Shown here: in pieces, positions 46,480-54,739 of the stretch
How positions within the stretch are numbered: the stretch's first letter is position 1
Layout: each line of letters starts with the position of its first letter
NCBI RefSeq assembly: GCF_030287445.1
Contig: NZ_JASVWB010000004.1
Location: 1,054,001-1,118,000, forward strand
Direction of reading: 5' to 3'
DNA length: 64,000 nucleotides
Source: Streptomyces sp. ALI-76-A
Lineage (GTDB): Bacteria; Actinomycetota; Actinomycetes; Streptomycetales; Streptomycetaceae
The notes under the pieces: model-generated
The model's input: only the letters and a program-made list of their open reading frames with translations
Databases searched by the model: none
What the model was told of the DNA's origin: nothing
Translations under genes and position numbers: made by a program

Positions 46480-47230
46480 CCGGCCCAGGGACCCACCCCG
46501 CCGACACTCCGGACCGCCGCACGCATCGTGGAACCACGGCGAGCGGACTGACCGTCGGCACCCGTCTGGTCGAACGGGCCCTCGCCGACCAGTTGAAGGT
46601 CTCCCGCTCTCCCGTCCGCCGGGCCCTGCGCCTGTTGGCCGATGACGGCATCGTGGGCCCCGGCCGAATGCGGCGGCTACACCGTCGCCCGCACCGGACC
46701 CGCACTCGCCGAGACGTCCCCCCTCCAGGTGGCCGACGACAACGCCGAGGACGCCTACATGCGCATCGCGGCCGGCCGCCTCGACGGCCGGCTCCCGACC
46801 GGATCACCGAGAGAACGCCCTCGCCCGGCGCTACGGCCTGATGCCCGGACAGCTCGCCCGCATCCTGCGCCGGATCGCCGTAGAGGGGATGGATCGACCG
46901 GCTTCCCGGTACGGCTGGGAGTTGCGGCCCATGCTCACCTCGATGGAGACCTACCAGGACAGCTATGGCTTCCGCCTGACCGTCGAACCCGCCACCGTAC
47001 TCGAATCCGGCTTCGTCCTCGAAACCGTCCGCGCCCAGCAACAACGCTGGTCGACGGAGAGATGTACACCATCGGCAACGCCCAGCTGTCCGACCTCAAC
47101 AGCCGCTTCCACGACGTCGTCATGGCGTGCAGCCGGCCTTGAACTCGTCCGAGTAGTCCTCCAACGCCATCGGCGGTCTCTCGCTTCCTCCGGATCAAGC
47201 AGATCCAGTATCAGCGTGTCCACCACTCAG
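46480..47230 (+). pseudogene. GntR/FCD-type regulator, heavily decayed
   Basis: The winged-helix part LVERALADQLKVSRSPVRRA and LRLLADDGIVG is in one frame. YTVARTGPALAETSPLQVAD follows in a second. RYGLMPGQLARILRRIAVEG and SMETYQDSYGFRLTVEPATV follow in a third, and DGEMYTIGNAQLSDLNSRFH with DVVMACS comes after another shift. All are GntR-family signatures. At least four frame changes rule out function. It would have controlled the cupin/monooxygenase genes (inference). Confidence 0.7.
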
Positions 47231-47500
47231 GGGGAGGCTCCCCTCGCCGCCATCAGCCAGCATCACCGCGAGGTCGGTGGCGATCCGGCCCCGGTCATGA
47301 CCGGGGCCGCGTGGCCGAAGTGGACTCAGCACGGTGGAGTACAAGCTGGTCAGCCCGGTGGCGTCGGCAAGATCAGCCAGTAGCCGTGCACCGGCGTGAC
47401 CGACCACCCCCGCACCATCAGCGCAGACATGGAGCTTGGGACGCGAACCGATACCCTGCACGTAGAAAGTGTCTTCCACCTGGACCGACGGAACCCCTCG
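47195..47500 (-). pseudogene. IS1380-family transposase N-terminal fragment
   Basis: GIGSRPKLHVCADGAGVVGH, ARLLADLADATGLTSLYSTV and RIATDLAVMLADGGE match the start of IS1380 transposases. The sequence breaks off after GGE, where the family continues. It abuts the dead GntR gene tail to tail. Confidence 0.7.
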
Positions 47501-47642
47501 ACAAGGTTTATCGTCCCAGCTCAGAACGCACTTTCGCGTTCCCGCCCATGATCCGGACGGACCGCAAGTGAAAGCCCGACGTTAGGGGATGCCTGGCGGT
47601 GGATGCTGTCCAGTGGCTTGTCTGCTGCGGTGAGGAGGAACC

Positions 47643-48299
47643 GTGGAGCGACGCGACGGGATCATCGACATCGATTACAGCCACTTCTACGCCACCGAGC
47701 GGGTGGAGGACGGCTTCGAACGCCTCGACGAGGAACCCGACTTCGCCAGCGGCCGTCCAGTACTACTTACCCCCGGTCAGTTGACGGTGTGCAGCTGCGT
47801 GCAGTCCCACTACGCGCCGGTGGCCCTGATCAGCACCGGACCGGACGAGGGGCTCCCAGAGCTCGGGGAGGGCTGGGCGCTGCTGGACACAGTGGAGTAC
47901 CGGCCGGTGTACGGCGGGCGGATGGAGCTCTGGGGGTGCACCACCGGGCCCTCCAATCCAGCCGTCCACCTGAATGTGCCGACCTCGCGCACCCACACGG
48001 TTCGGGTGTACGCCAAGGGCCGGGAGGACGCCAACCAACGGTTCGTGGAGAGCCTCGGCAGGGACGAAGTCCTCCACGAAGGGCTGGAGGAGTACGTGAT
48101 CGTCTTCACGCCCGCCGGGTGGCAGGAGCCGCCACAGCCGGACGAGGAACTGCTGCGTGATCCGTTCCTGCTGGACCCGCGTACTGGACGGCGCAGGGTG
48201 CTCCATCCAAAGGAGCAGGCGGCACGGGAGGCAGCCAGGCGGTCGATGGCAACCGAGCGCCAGACAGACAAGCCCGAAGCGAACGCTGGCCTCTATTAG
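47643..48299 (+). CDS. Hypothetical protein of 218 residues
   Basis: Not recognised. GTG at 47643 lies six bases after GAGGAGG. The protein has an acidic N-terminus (IIDIDYSHFYATERVEDGFE), a beta-rich centre (ELWGCTTGPSNPAVHLNVPT, TVRVYAKGREDANQRFVESL) and a charged helical C-terminus. Composition and bias are typical for the host. An IS5 element is inserted at the stop codon. Because TTA is duplicated, the TAG is rebuilt exactly and the protein is unchanged. Confidence 0.7.
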   Translation: MERRDGIIDIDYSHFYATERVEDGFERLDEEPDFASGRPVLLTPGQLTVCSCVQSHYAPVALISTGPDEGLPELGEGWALLDTVEYRPVYGGRMELWGCTTGPSNPAVHLNVPTSRTHTVRVYAKGREDANQRFVESLGRDEVLHEGLEEYVIVFTPAGWQEPPQPDEELLRDPFLLDPRTGRRRVLHPKEQAAREAARRSMATERQTDKPEANAGLY

Positions 48300-49197
48300 A
48301 ACTCCTAACAGAATGCCGCAACTTACCTTGGAATGTTGGCGTCTGATGGGTTGTTAGCCTGCACATGAGAAGGGGTGAGCAACCGCCGTGGATCGTGCCG
48401 GACGGGCTGTGGGCGCGGATCGAGCCGTTGCTGCCGGTTGTGCCGCGCCGAACTCATCACCCCGGCCGCAAGCGTCTGGACGACCGGAAGGTGCTGTCGG
48501 GCATCCTGTTCGTGCTGTACACCGGCATTCCGTGCAAGTTCCTGCCCCAGGAGCTGGGCTTCGGCTCCGGCATGACCTGCTGGCGGCGCCTGGGTGACTG
48601 GAACGACGCGGGAGTCTGGCAGCGTCTGCACGAGTCGCTCCTGGCCGAGCTGAACGCCGCCGGCGCGCTGGACCGGTCGAGGGCGGTGATCGACGGCTCA
48701 CACGTCAGGGCGCTCAAAGGCGGCCCAGAACAGGACCGAGCCCGGTCGGCCGTGCCCGGACAGGCTCCAAGCACCATCTGATCACCGAGGGGCACGGTAT
48801 CCCGCTGGCGGTATCGCTGACCGGCGGAAACCGCAACGACGTCACCGAGCTCATCCCCTTGATCCAGGCCGTCCCGCCCGTACGCGGCCGGCGCGGACGG
48901 CCCCGACAGCGACCGGTCGCGCTCTACGCCGACCGCGGCTACGACCACGATACGTACCGCAAACAGGTGCGGGCTCTCGGGATCACCCCGGTCATCGCGC
49001 GGCGCGGCGTCGAGCACGGTTCCGGACCGGGCGTGCACCGCTGGGTGGTCGAGCAGAGCTTTGCACTGCTGCACTGGTTCCGCCGACTGCGCATCCGCTG
49101 GGAGATCCGCGACGACATCCACGAAGCCTTCCTCAGCCTGGCCTGCGGCATCATCTGCTGGCGCCGACTGGTCAACCTCTCACTTTGTTAGGAGTTC
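48299..49197 (+). mobile_element. IS5-family insertion sequence with intact ends and TTA duplication
   Basis: An 899-bp element bounded by perfect 12-bp inverted repeats, GAACTCCTAACA on the left and TGTTAGGAGTTC on the right, flanked by direct repeats TTA at 48296-48298 and 49198-49200. Intact ends and duplication point to a recent insertion. It carries one transposase in two overlapping frames. Confidence 0.9.
48365..49191 (+). CDS. IS5-family transposase, two frames joined by a -1 shift
   Basis: Frame one (48365-48781) holds WIVPDGLWARIEPLLPVVPR, TGIPCKFLPQELGFGSGMTC, RRLGDWNDAGVWQRLHESLL and AVIDGSHVRALKGG (first catalytic Asp). A -1 slip at GGCGGCCCAGA (about 48720) continues with GSKHHLITEGHGIPLAVSLT, LYADRGYDHDTYR (second Asp) and VEQSFALLHWFRRLRIRWEI (Glu). 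The join is clean with no loss, which fits either programmed frameshifting, as in many IS5 relatives, or one indel. Confidence 0.85.
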
Positions 49198-49411
49198 TTA
49201 GCCGCCCCTGCCCCTGGGTCAGTCAAACTTCCCTGAGATTCGGTCAAGGTTCAGTGAGACGGGACACGGGACCTCTCGCCTCCCCGGAGTGCTGGGGACT
49301 GGGGTCGGTCAGTTCCGGAGCGGCGGCCAGACGTGCGGGCCGGTGCGCTGCCCGCAGGCGGCGCAGCCGGCGCACTCCATGCAGAACTGCTTCGGGAGGC
49401 GCGGGCACGAT

Positions 49412-50356
49412 TCAGATCAGGTTGTAGTCCGGGTCGTCGTCGCCCTCGAACCAGGGCTCCCCGAGCGGCGGCGTGTAGTCGACGTGGACCTGTCCGTCGG
49501 CCGTCAGGTCCTCGTACCGGGTGCCACAGCCCGTCGCCTGCACCCACGCGGCGACCACGCGGTCGGCGGCGCTCACCGGCTGCTCCGGCCGCAGCCCTCG
49601 ATCCACGCGGCGAGCGCGAGGACGGCGTCCAGGTCGGCCTGCGCCAGGCGCACCGCGTGGCCCGCGTCGAAGCCCTCCAGCCTCCCGGCCCGCGCCATGG
49701 CCCGCAGCAGCGCGCTGCGCGCCCGCACCGACGCGGGGACGGCGTCCAAATCCCTGGGAGGGGCCATGCTGCCCTCCAGGAGGCGGTACATGACGAACTC
49801 GCCGTACTCGTTCAGGTAGTCGAGCGCGTGGTGGTCCCTCAGGCTCGTGCAGCACGAGCGGGCCTTCGGCGCCGTGTGCCCCGGTCGCGTCCAGAAGGCC
49901 GGCCTTCCGCAGGGCCGTCAGCATGTGGGCGCGTTCGGGCAGCCCGTTGGAGTGCAGCCACTCCTGGCGCTCCTGCTCCAGCTCCATGTCCCGGAGTTCT
50001 TCTTCGGCTTCGGCGGCAGCGGCGGCTTCGGCGGCGAGCTCGTCCTGGACGACGGCGTCGGCCTTCAGGCCGTAGGTCCCGCCGGTGGTGGCGAGCAGCT
50101 GCGCGATGCGCTCCCACTCGCCGACTTCGGCGGGGCCGCGTTCGTCGTCGGTCAGGTCCTCGCGGTCGCGGTCGATGTGCTGCTGCAGCCGGGCGTCCTC
50201 GAGGGCGGCCGCGGCCTCGGTGGCGGTCATGCCGGTGGCGCGTCGGTGGACCCAGCCGCGGCCGATCTTCGCCCGGTCGACCGGCTGGCGGGGCGCGGCC
50301 GCGCCGGGTGCGGGGATACGGGGACGGCGGCGGGATCGGGGCACGGGGGTGCTCAC
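49412..50356 (-). pseudogene. Hypothetical protein with two compensating frame changes
   Basis: Frame A (ATG 50356) gives WVHRRATGMTATEAAAALED, AEVGEWERIAQLLATTGGTY and a Glu/Ala-rich coiled coil. Near 49890 plausible coding passes to another frame, with LRDHHALDYLNEYGEFVMYR and RARSALLRAMARAGRLEGFD. Near 49590 it returns to frame A for SAADRVVAAWVQATGCGTRY and EDLTADGQVHVDYTPPLGEP. The middle of frame A is low-complexity nonsense, so two opposite indels (or base-calling errors) are likely. The family is not recognised. Confidence 0.5.
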
Positions 50357-50448
50357 ACGAGTCTCTCAATCGTCACGGGCAAAAAGACGGGGTATCGGTG
50401 CCGTCGCACACGGGGCGCAGCGGTCACAGATGTGCCGAAGCGCGCTGG

Positions 50449-50563
50449 TTGTCACCAACGAGAGCGGCTGACCTGGTGTTCTGCGGCGGCGAAGCACGGT
50501 AGTTGTCACCGGATCAGCAGGCTGTTTGTCACCATCAGCGCACTGAGCATGAGAGTTGTCACC
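50449..50563. repeat. Four TTGTCACC direct repeats in a divergent promoter region
   Basis: TTGTCACC occurs at 50449, 50503, 50526 and 50556, all in the same orientation. They lie between the hypothetical gene reading left (start 50356) and the VanJ-like gene reading right (start 50716). Flanks are partly conserved (usually G before, G or A after). They could be operators for a shared regulator, or iterons. I see no gene in 50357-50715. Confidence 0.55.
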
Positions 50564-50715
50564 GGCCCGGGCGCGGCTTCGATCTGCTGACGCCTGGTCG
50601 CATCGGCTGGTGCTCGCCGCCGCCGAAGTGGTGCCGGTGCGGCGGGAGCGGGGCTGTGGAAACCGATCTACCTGATGACCCGTCCTGAGCAGCAAGGTCA
50701 AGCAGATGGGAAACC

Positions 50716-51738
50716 GTGGTGGAGGGGAAGGCAGCAGTGGCCCGATGGGTGCGACGCCGATATGGGCTGTGGGCTGTGGGCGAGAGCGCGAAGCGGGATC
50801 CATGGTGCCGGCCGGCCTGGAGACGGAGGCGGGTGTCCGCCGTGTTCGCGGTGCTGACAGCCGGGCTTATGGCCTTCCACCGGGCGGTGCCCAACTCCGT
50901 GGGCCACTTGGGCAGTCTGCTGGAAACGTTCCTTCCGTGGCTCGGCCTGGTGGTCGTGGTGCTGCTCGTCCTGGCCCTGCTGCGCCGTTCGGCAACCGCG
51001 TTGATGGCGCTGCTGCTGCCGGTGGTGGCCTGGGCGCGCCTCTTCGGCGGGCTGTTCCTGCCCGGGGCGGAGCCTGGCCCGCACGATCTGGTCGTGGTGC
51101 AACACAACGTCAGCGACGAGAACACCGACCCGGCGGGCACGGTCCGCGCCCTGGCTGACGCCGACCCCGATCTCATCGCGTTGGAGGAACTGGTGCCCCC
51201 GACGCTGGCGGTGTACGCGCAGACCCTCGCCCCGAACTACCCGTACCACGCCGTCCGGGGCACCGTCGGACTCTGGTCGAAGCATCCACTGACCGGTGCC
51301 CGGCTGGTGGACATAAAACCCCAGGGGATCACAGAGACCTGGAGTCGCGGGCTGCGGACCGTGGTCCACACACCGCACGGCGATATCGTGGCGTACGTCG
51401 CGCACCTGCCCTCGGTCCGCGTCCGGGCGAGCGGCCTCGCATCCTCCCAGCGGGACGAGAGCGCCGGCCTGCTTGGCGAGGCCATCGCCGCCGAGAAGCT
51501 GAAAACGGTCCTCCTGCTCGGCGATCTCAACGGCACCGTCGACGACCGTGGGCTGGCCCCGCTGACCTCACGGATGAACACAGCGGAGCGAGGCTTCGCC
51601 TTCAGCTTCCCCGCCGGCTTCCCCATGGCCCGTATCGACCAGGTCATGGCCCGCTCGGCAACCGTCCGCCAGATCCGCACCTTGTCGCCAACCGGCAGCG
51701 ACCACCTTCCGGTCACCGCTCGGATCACACTGGGCTGA
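50716..51738 (+). CDS. VanJ-like membrane endonuclease/exonuclease/phosphatase-family protein
   Basis: Integral membrane protein with three N-terminal helices (residues ~42-56, 70-90, 95-115) followed by an external EEP domain. The EEP blocks are DLVVVQHNVSDEN (Asn), LIALEELVPPTLAVYA (metal Glu), LLLGDLNGTVDD (Asp/Asn) and RIDQVMARS...GSDHLPVTARI (Asp-His). This layout is that of VanJ/StaP proteins of Streptomyces, reported to give teicoplanin resistance and to act on undecaprenyl pyrophosphate (family knowledge). GTG at 50716 gives 340 residues; a downstream start is possible. It is preceded by the TTGTCACC repeats. Confidence 0.75.
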   Translation: MVEGKAAVARWVRRRYGLWAVGESAKRDPWCRPAWRRRRVSAVFAVLTAGLMAFHRAVPNSVGHLGSLLETFLPWLGLVVVVLLVLALLRRSATALMALLLPVVAWARLFGGLFLPGAEPGPHDLVVVQHNVSDENTDPAGTVRALADADPDLIALEELVPPTLAVYAQTLAPNYPYHAVRGTVGLWSKHPLTGARLVDIKPQGITETWSRGLRTVVHTPHGDIVAYVAHLPSVRVRASGLASSQRDESAGLLGEAIAAEKLKTVLLLGDLNGTVDDRGLAPLTSRMNTAERGFAFSFPAGFPMARIDQVMARSATVRQIRTLSPTGSDHLPVTARITLG

Positions 51739-51832
51739 AGGAGCGATCCCGATGACAACAAGCCTGCCCATGTGACATCTATCGCGCTTCGGCTCAACGG
51801 ACAGGTTTATAGCAGTCTCGAATTCCGTGCGG

Positions 51833-52408
51833 CTAAAACGAGAGGTTGAGCCACTCCACGTCTTTGAATTCCACCTTCAGGCCCGCGCGACCTCCACCGC
51901 CTTGACGGAAATAGGCGTCCGCGATGGCCTCCGCGACCAGCTCGTGCAGATCGCTGTCCGTCGCTCCTGTCTGCTGCGCCGCCAGGATCGCGTCCGCGTG
52001 GGAGGGGGAGAAGGCGACGCTGAGGTCCGACACCCGGCCCGCGTCCGAGGTGCCCTCCGGACCGAATCCGAAGTACGCCCGGCAGGAGATGACCAGCCCT
52101 GCGGAGGTCGCCGCACGCTGCCTCGCCTGTGCTTTGACCTGCGGTTGCCACTCCGCTTCGGTCTCCTTCACCAGAGCGGCCTGGAGGCGCTTCTGAGGCT
52201 TCTTGGACGCTCCGGAGAGGTAGCGCTCCACTGTCTTGCGGGAGACGCCCAGGCGCTCAGCCAGGGTCGTGGTGGAGCCCTTCTCTCGCGTGTGAAGGAA
52301 TTTCATCTGCGCTCGCGCGGATTTCGACGCGGGCCGGGTGAACAAGGCTCGTGTGGGGTCCCGAATCTTGTGTCCTCGTCCGCGTGGCGATGTCCACCTG
52401 ATGTCCAT
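51833..52408 (-). CDS. Tpg-like telomere terminal protein homologue
   Basis: Resembles the Streptomyces terminal proteins that are covalently attached to 5' ends of linear replicons. Seen are TRPASKSARAQMKFLHTREK and GSTTTLAERLGVSRKTVERY (helix-turn-helix), then WQPQVKAQARQRAATSAGLV, RAYFGFGPEGTSDAGRVSDL, and a C-terminus DAYFRQGGGGRAGLKVEFKD. These track the Tpg layout of KSAxAQM, KGST, VSxRTVERY, WQPQ and EVEFxD. I take ATG 52408 (191 residues); the frame stays open to 52546, and the true start is uncertain. No tap gene, the usual partner, is present next to it. Confidence 0.7.
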   Translation of the reverse strand: MDIRWTSPRGRGHKIRDPTRALFTRPASKSARAQMKFLHTREKGSTTTLAERLGVSRKTVERYLSGASKKPQKRLQAALVKETEAEWQPQVKAQARQRAATSAGLVISCRAYFGFGPEGTSDAGRVSDLSVAFSPSHADAILAAQQTGATDSDLHELVAEAIADAYFRQGGGGRAGLKVEFKDVEWLNLSF

Positions 52409-52591
52409 TTGGGCATGGCTGCGGGATCCATGCCTCCAGTGCTGATACTTCGCCTCTTCGTGTATGGGACCCTTCCGGCTGCCATCGGTGCGTACGGACC
52501 GGGGCAGGACCCAGCGGTCGACGGCCGTCCGGGCCGCCTGGCACAACGCGGGTGGGGGTCCGATGGGGACAGCGGAGCCGGCGACACGTCA

Positions 52592-52621
52592 CCCGGGGGC
52601 GCCCGGCCGGGCGCCCCCGGG
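52592..52621. terminator. GC-rich palindrome, probable terminator
   Basis: A perfect 30-base palindrome, CCCGGGGGCGCCCGG repeated as its own complement, followed on the plus strand by GTTTT. It lies 45 bases past the lipoprotein stop and also ahead of the Tpg-like gene, so it may isolate the two. Confidence 0.7.
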
Positions 52622-52665
52622 GTTTTGGGGATCAGCGGTTCGGGCGATCCCGGCGGATCACCGGA

Positions 52666-53112
52666 TCACTTGGCCTCCAAGTCGCTCCTGATCATGGACA
52701 CCGCGGAAGCCAGGATGCCGATGGCCCTCTGCACCTCGCGGATGCCCTCGTTGGTCTGGGGCTCGTCCTTCTGGTCGACCCCGGCGACACACGCGTTGCT
52801 TCCGTGCTCGAAGTCGGTAAGGGCTTCCGCCCAGAAACCCTTGGCCTTCTCACTCGGAGGGGTGCCGTACTTCTTCGCCTTGGCCACCGCTGCCAGCAGC
52901 TCCTGACAAGCGGTGCGCTTGTCGTCCATCACTTGCATGCTCGCCGTGTTGACGTGGCTCGAGCTGTCGGACAGCGCCTTGACCCTGTCGTCACCCCCCG
53001 AAGACCACCAGTCCTCCAACTCGTCGGCCGGGGTCGAGGAGCAGCCGACGAGCAGCACTCCGGTGGCGACGGTAGCGGTGACGACAGTGAGCAAGCGGAC
53101 GCCGAAACGCAT
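52666..53112 (-). CDS. Small secreted lipoprotein
   Basis: 148 residues with a lipobox (VATGVLLVGC, Cys24) after a typical lipoprotein signal. The mature part begins STPADELEDWWSSGGDDRVK and is helical and charged, with two further cysteines (near residues 69 and 108) that could pair. It should be tethered to the outer face of the membrane. No recognised domain. ATG 53112 is supported by an AGGGGGG run a few bases upstream. A terminator palindrome follows. Confidence 0.8.
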   Translation of the reverse strand: MRFGVRLLTVVTATVATGVLLVGCSSTPADELEDWWSSGGDDRVKALSDSSSHVNTASMQVMDDKRTACQELLAAVAKAKKYGTPPSEKAKGFWAEALTDFEHGSNACVAGVDQKDEPQTNEGIREVQRAIGILASAVSMIRSDLEAK

Positions 53113-53359
53113 GGAACCCCCCTATGTTCGAATCCCATTGATGTTGCCAGGAACCACCTTGCCGGGTAGGGCCAACGCGCGAACTGGCCACCGCAAGCGC
53201 TCCCGCTGCCCAGCGGCGGCCTCCTCCGGCCGGCGAGGCTTTCTCGACGACATCGACGCGACCCGAACCGCTTTTCTCCGCGGCGTCCACAGCTTCTACT
53301 GCCGGCACTTCGCCTACGGTGGGTGAGGAAGGGCGCGCTCGTCATCTGGTCAGTCAGTC

Positions 53360-53926
53360 CTAGCTATTCCTCTTACGCGAGCGATCCCTCACCAAACGAC
53401 GGACCCGATCCCTCACCAACCAACGAACATGCGGCTCTGCAGCAGACCGTCCTCGCCTTCGGCGCCGGCTTCTTCGACCCGGGCGAGCAGCACACGGTCG
53501 GCCGGTCCAGCCCCCGGAGAGCAGAGCTCGGGTCGGGAGCGCCGAGGACGCAGCTCCCACGGGAAGGCCAGTGAGGTCGCGAGGCCGTTTCCGGGAGTCG
53601 GGGTGCCCCTTTACCCATTCGAACCGCTGTGCGCCGCTGTGAGCGCCTCTCAGGCCCTTGATCGCCGCTTCGCAGAGCGCCGCAGGAGGCGGTACAGCGC
53701 CGGGAAGGATCATGTGTGTCGAGCGGCAGCAGCGGCAGCCGGGTGGCGATACGACGCTCACCTGCTCGCCGCCATCGTCGAGCTCGGCGGTGAGCTGGAG
53801 CTCCCAGCTACCCGTAACGGGCGCTTCAGGGGCGCGGTCATCCCAGAAGGCTGCGCGGTCAGCGCCGGCCGCCGCCGATGCGGCGGTCGTCGGCCAGTGC
53901 GGTAAGCGGGCCGAACTCGCGGGCAA
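53360..53926 (-). CDS. Doubtful hypothetical frame
   Basis: Included only because its central part (AFWDDRAPEAPVTGSWELQL, then TAELDDGGEQVSVVSPPGCR) reads like protein. Both ends are arginine-rich nonsense. It overlaps the better-supported gene at 53859-54248 by 68 bases in another frame. Between 53113 and 53858 I see no other candidate gene, RNA or repeat. Confidence 0.22.
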   Translation of the reverse strand: MPASSARLPHWPTTAASAAAGADRAAFWDDRAPEAPVTGSWELQLTAELDDGGEQVSVVSPPGCRCCRSTHMILPGAVPPPAALCEAAIKGLRGAHSGAQRFEWVKGHPDSRKRPRDLTGLPVGAASSALPTRALLSGGWTGRPCAARPGRRSRRRRRGRSAAEPHVRWLVRDRVRRLVRDRSRKRNS

Positions 53927-54248
53927 GCTGGTTCCACGTCAGAACCTCGCCACAGCGGGCGGGGAACTCCTTCGGGTTGAACTCGGGCATGGTCCAGGTG
54001 CCAGTGCCCCGGTCCCGCAGCCACAGGTCCCCGTCCCCGTCGACCACAGTCGGCGGGACCGGTACGGGCTCGGCCTGATCGGTGGGCTCCCAGGTGACCC
54101 GGCCCGGGTGGGAAACGCGGCGCAGCTCGGTGGTGGCCAGCCGCGCGGCCAAGTCACGGGTGGACTCTTCGGCGTCCTTGACCGACGCGAGTCGGAACGC
54201 GTCGTCAAGTACGGGCAGGGCTGGATTCTTGCTGCGCTTTGAACTCAT
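53859..54248 (-). CDS. Hypothetical protein of 129 residues
   Basis: Family not recognised. ATG 54248 lies ten bases after GGAGG. Reads SSKRSKNPALPVLDDAFRLA, LAARLATTELRRVSHPGRVT, then DLWLRDRGTGTWTMPEFNPK and LTWNQLAREFGPLTAL. The aromatic-rich second half suggests a compact folded domain. Similar small proteins occur in plasmid or prophage gene runs of Streptomyces, but no partner is visible here. Confidence 0.55.
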   Translation of the reverse strand: MSSKRSKNPALPVLDDAFRLASVKDAEESTRDLAARLATTELRRVSHPGRVTWEPTDQAEPVPVPPTVVDGDGDLWLRDRGTGTWTMPEFNPKEFPARCGEVLTWNQLAREFGPLTALADDRRIGGGRR

Positions 54249-54739
54249 ACGCTTACTACCTCCGGTGGGGGGGGCACATCCGTTATGGCACCCCGTAGAG
54301 GAACACGGTATCCGAGGCGGGAGCCGGGCCGGCTACGACCACTGTCCAGGTGGAGGCGCTGGCACACCGGGCGGTGGGGCTAGGTGGTGAGCTGGTCCTG
54401 GACGTGGCCCAACCCGTGGTGGTAGCACTCAGATATGGCGGTCCGGGTCTGAGAAGGTGAGGCCGCCGGGGGCGAGCGGACGTCGGGGCGGGCGCGGGCG
54501 CGGGCTCGGTCTCGCCGGGCGGCTCGCGGAAGTCGGCGCCCTACTCGACCGGCATCAGCCGGCGCCCATCCGCCTGGGTGGGTACGGGAGCGTCGGAAGC
54601 GGGCTCGGAGAAGGCGGGCAGCGAGAGCGGTCGACGGTCGGTCATGATCCCTAGTCTCCCAGGTCCGGCCCTGCGGGTAGGGCCAGGCCGCTATCAGCGG
54701 TGATAGTGCTCTGGCCCTGGCCAGCAGGGCCAGGCTGGT
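54249..54739. other. Intergenic stretch with hairpins and no convincing gene
   Basis: On the minus strand an ATG near 54645 opens MTDRRPLSLPAFSEPASDAP but stops after 34 codons, and a tail like YHHGLGHVQDQLTT lies in another frame near 54380, so a small gene may have decayed here. On the plus strand 54680-54735 contains three short inverted repeats (GGCCCTGC/GGGTAGGGCC, GCTATCA/TGATAGT, CTGGCCCT/AGGGCCAG). Confidence 0.35.
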
